A DNA stretch of 64,000 bases. Origin: Pontederia crassipes (Eukaryota > Streptophyta > Magnoliopsida > Commelinales > Pontederiaceae). The position numbers and the translations under genes are program-made. Below the pieces are notes generated by a model. That model did no database searches. It was not told where the DNA came from and saw only the letters and a program-made list of their open reading frames with translations. This document shows, one piece after another, positions 60,750 to 64,000 of the stretch. Positions within the stretch are counted from its first letter, which is position 1, and each line of letters opens with the position of its first letter. The stretch is taken from positions 1,178,001 to 1,242,000 of the forward strand of contig JAUKPH010000028.1 in assembly GCA_030549335.1 (NCBI GenBank). The letters run 5' to 3'.

Positions 60750-61950
60750 CGCTGATTTTATGATTGTAATGACGATACAAGGATTTAAAGTGATTCTCAC
60801 CATTTTCGCCTACCCCAAAACCCTATCCGATTAAATAAAAAACAAATTAAAAATAATATTAGGAGTTAATTATATGAGTATATTTTTTTTCCAAATATTG
60901 ATCTGCGGAAATTATGCTGCGTTTACGGAATCATAGAAGCCATTGTTCGTATGTAATTCTTGTATTTATCTTAGAGCTTAATTAATGAGTATAGAGCATC
61001 TCATTCTACATAGAACGTTTATTTTTTTTATTCATTAATTATATAAAATTATTATAATTTATTATTAAATTGATTAATATATATTTATTTGGATAATTTG
61101 ATAATAAACATATATCATTTAAGACTAAATAAATTACAATAATCAAATTAATCATATTTATTAATGATCACGATCATCGAATAATTTGATAATCTTTAAT
61201 TTTAATCACCTTTACTATTTAATATATATTCTAAATTAATATATAATTATTTTACTAATTTGATAAATAAAATTAGTCCTTTACACATGTTCTAGGTCAA
61301 ATACTCTACATATATTTTTTCCTCTTTATTGGTTCATAAATTCTTTCTTATGAACCTTTTATTTGATATATTTAAAACACTAGTTTTAACTTTTTCATAT
61401 TAGTTATTATTACATTATAAAAATATTAATATTTAAATTTATTTTATTATCGGCTTTTAAAGAATTTATTCAAAAAAAATGGCCAATTAGAGAAACGATT
61501 ATTTTTTTAATTATTTTAAGATGGCATCTTTTATTATTTTTTTAAGCTCCTTTTAAAACTAAATAAAGCTGTCTTTTTCTCTCTCCCCTCTGACTAAAAA
61601 AGCACGCAGTGTGAGTAAAAGTGGAAGAGCAAAAGAAGACATTATAAGCAAATCCTGCATTCTAATCCTCACCTCACTCTTTCTCCCTCCCCTTCCGCCA
61701 AAACTACCGCCAGATCTCAAAGACCACCGCCACCGACAGCACAAGCCCTTCCGACCCGTCCCGCCATCGCCGACGACCCCCGCCCCTCGCATGCGCAACC
61801 GACGCAGGCGCCGGATCTAGCGCCGCCAGCCGCGGCCCGATTCTTTCCGACGGGCGGCGGGGAGTTCTCTCTCACTAGCGCGTGCCCCCGCCCTCCGCGC
61901 TGACGAATTGCTAGCGTTTCGGGAAAGTAAAGCGCGGGTTCGGGAACGTC
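60750..61950. other. Intergenic and NIPA promoter region
   Basis: AT-rich to about 61550, with no gene seen. From 61600 to 61950 it becomes GC- and CT-rich, a typical leader before the NIPA start codon. Confidence 0.6.
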
Positions 61951-62755
61951 ATGGCCGCCGCGGAGGGGGCGTCGGCGGAAGCGGGCAGCTGGGTGGAGTC
62001 CTACGCCGGCATGTCGGCCGACAACATCAAGGGCCTCGTGCTCGCGCTGTCGTCGAGCTTCTTCATTGGCGCCAGTTTTATCGTGAAGAAGAAAGGGTTG
62101 AAGAAAGCTGGCGCCTCAGGCGTGAGGGCAGGTAGAAGAAAGATCTCATCTTTGTCACGTCTTTTCGGATTTCGCGATCGAATACTCTACCATTGTCTTA
62201 CAATTGCTCAATAGTTGCAATGTGGGTTGCTAGCTTTCTGTTCCTTTTGTTGTTCTTCGTTGCAACGTCGCGATCTCAACTTGTAGAGTGGTGGAATGCT
62301 ATTTCTAGATAAATGCATGCGTTCGTTCACATTTCACTATGTCTACCATGCTCAGACTTAACCAAATCGAATCAGTTACTCTCTCGTCGACACCAATGTG
62401 AGGAAACATTATTGAGCCTTCCAAAATACTTAAACAATGTAGGTTAAATTTCATGTTGAGTGGTTCAGGATTCTATTAAGTTGTTTCAGGCTATTCTTTT
62501 CCTGCAGATTAAACATCTTAGCTTGGTCTTCAAGCCATGTTCTTGTAATACTTGGGAAATGTGACTTGTCAATGTTTTTGCCTATTCCAAGTTTCACTCG
62601 GTGTGATTTGTATGATTCTGACCAATCCACAACTTCGTTTTGAGGAATCACTCGAGGGTTGGTAAGAATTAAGATAAAAAGGAGTTCAGCAGTTTCAAAT
62701 GGAGAGTGTACACAAAAGCCTAATGCATTTCTATGACTCGCATACATGTGCATAC

Positions 62756-62792
<37 letters not shown>

Positions 62793-63952
62793 CCCAACAT
62801 TTCTCCTTCTCAAAAAAAAATATCCAACATTTCTTTTTTCTTATCCATAAAGCGTCACATAGTGTACCATTTTTTGTGCAAGAATCATACACATTATACT
62901 TCATTTTGTATTATGCTTAGACATGCATCATTTGGTTGGGAAGCAAAAATATAAGTGTAACCTACCTGAGACACAGGTTCTTTTTAATTTAATTTGGTAT
63001 TAAACGTATCATCAGAATATTGAGCTGCATGACAATTTTGTGAACCTTTGATATGTTTTAGATTTATAAAGAAGCTGGAAAGCTGATGCATTATTGCTTT
63101 TGTGTTATCGCATAATTTGGTATTAGCTTTTTTTTTTTGCATGATTGAAACTTTTTCTTGACCTTTAAGTTCAGTCTTTCACTCTTAAAAAACAATTTGA
63201 CACTTTTGACTTCATTACAGGAGTTGGAGGTTATTCTTACTTATATGAACCACTTTGGTGGGCTGGCATGATCACAAGTGAGTTCTTGATCTTTATCCTA
63301 AATTTGGTCGAACTTTCTAGATCAAAATTTTCGGAGTTCTTACACATTTTAGGACTTTTGATTTTTTTTCCTTTTTTTTAGGGTAATTTCTTTTTTCATT
63401 TGAGATGAGATTTTGGAAGAATTATTTCTCAACATTAAACGATAAACTTATTATCATGATACTGTTATTAATAGTTAGCTTATTTAGTTTCAGAAGCTGT
63501 CATTCTTTTAGTCCATTACCTGAGCCCTGGATTAATGAAACCAAACTACATGTTTTTTTTTTGGCTTTTGCATATGGTTTCCTACTGAGTCAAATGGGAA
63601 CTTTATTTAGTTGCAATATGCTTATTCATTTGGCCTATATTCAAGAACAAGAGGAGAGATAGGAGTCATGAACTCTGCATACACTATTTGGTAAAGAATA
63701 TTGGATCTTCGTATAGCTGGTATATGTATGTCAGAAACTCTTTTGGCTATACTTTTCAAATCAATTGTTCACAAAGTTTACTTGTTTTTGCCAATATATT
63801 ATTCAGAAAATTTGTTTCTTTTAGTATAATTTTTATTCATGAACTTATGCTGATTCAACAGTGATCGTAGGGGAAGTTGCTAATTTTGCAGCATATGCAT
63901 TTGCTCCAGCTATTTTGGTTACGCCTCTTGGTGCACTTAGCATTATCATCAG
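61951..63952 (+). CDS. Probable magnesium transporter NIPA, 5' part
   Basis: NIPA proteins are membrane proteins with about nine helices; animal members carry Mg2+. Three exons join in frame: 61951-62131, 63221-63277 and 63862-63952; the gene continues past the window. Exon 1 starts [20 protein letters not shown], then [20 protein letters not shown] and [13 protein letters not shown]. Exon 2 encodes [19 protein letters not shown]. Exon 3 encodes [20 protein letters not shown] and [10 protein letters not shown]. These blocks are nearly invariant in plant NIPA. The first helix starts near residue 28. The third exon ends AG with GCATGT following, so intron 3 would use a GC donor. Transport activity in plants is inferred. 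Confidence 0.94.
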
Positions 63953-64000
63953 GCATGTCCTAGAATATTAAGCTAGCTGCGCTTTTAATTAATAATGAGT

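Noticed and set aside
60960-61310. Possible inverted repeat around tagagcatctcattctac and its weak partner near 61290
   Set aside because: The arms match at too few positions and no target duplication was visible.

Overview
The window is nuclear DNA of a flowering plant. Genes are split by spliceosomal introns and sit far apart in AT-rich DNA, among Ty1/copia, Ty3/gypsy, RTE-type LINE, hAT, Mutator, Harbinger and CACTA remains. Two coding features suggest a monocot, perhaps a commelinid: the pentatricopeptide gene has a very GC-rich 5' third that falls off towards its 3' end, and the first exons of the thioesterase and NIPA genes are GC-rich. The species cannot be named from the sequence. I found no rRNA, tRNA or CRISPR.

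Intact genes whose exon chains I could join in frame: an SBDS ribosome-maturation factor (14613-17161, minus, 5 exons, 357 aa); a Golgi GDP-mannose transporter of the GONST1 type (20242-26064, plus, 10 coding exons, 402 aa); a P-class PPR protein like Arabidopsis At1g52640 (36214-37869, minus, one exon, 551 aa); an ACOT13-like hotdog thioesterase (41011-45212, plus, 3 exons, 154 aa); and the first three exons of a NIPA-type magnesium transporter cut by the window end (61951-63952, plus). A two-exon coiled-coil gene at 2649-4756 lacks an obvious start codon. A second thioesterase copy (55905-56796) has a one-base frameshift.

Broken genes and gene fragments are common: copia pol (1-1527), a 563-bp copy of the SBDS 5' end (1995-2557), EMB8-like hydrolase exons (6129-7245), DCAF1 exons (8035-9470), a TM9SF fragment (28761-29238), and a small reading frame (32441-33406) split by a hAT MITE.

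The layout is 0-2.6 kb copia and SBDS copy; 2.6-9.8 kb coiled-coil gene and gene fragments; 9.8-14.5 kb AT-rich decay and a Harbinger-like element with a GC-rich core; 14.6-26 kb SBDS and GONST1; 26.4-28.3 kb a solo gypsy LTR; 28.8-35.6 kb fragments, MITE, MULE and a CACTA end; 36-45 kb PPR and thioesterase, the latter with four retroposon insertions in one intron; 45.6-54 kb a non-autonomous gypsy (LARD-like) element with 2.2-kb LTRs; 54-61.9 kb the thioesterase paralog and small elements; then NIPA.

The most unusual signal is in the long gypsy LTRs. Two related LTR types carry, at equivalent positions, arrays of short CpG-rich perfect palindromes whose sequence differs between types (TTACGGCCGTAA in one, ATCGGTCGACCGAT in the other). 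The second notable system is a short retroposon of about 178 bp that shares only its 3' end and (TTG)n tail with an RTE LINE in the same window, as expected for a parasite-partner pair. The housekeeping genes do not form a pathway together; each is an independent eukaryotic gene.
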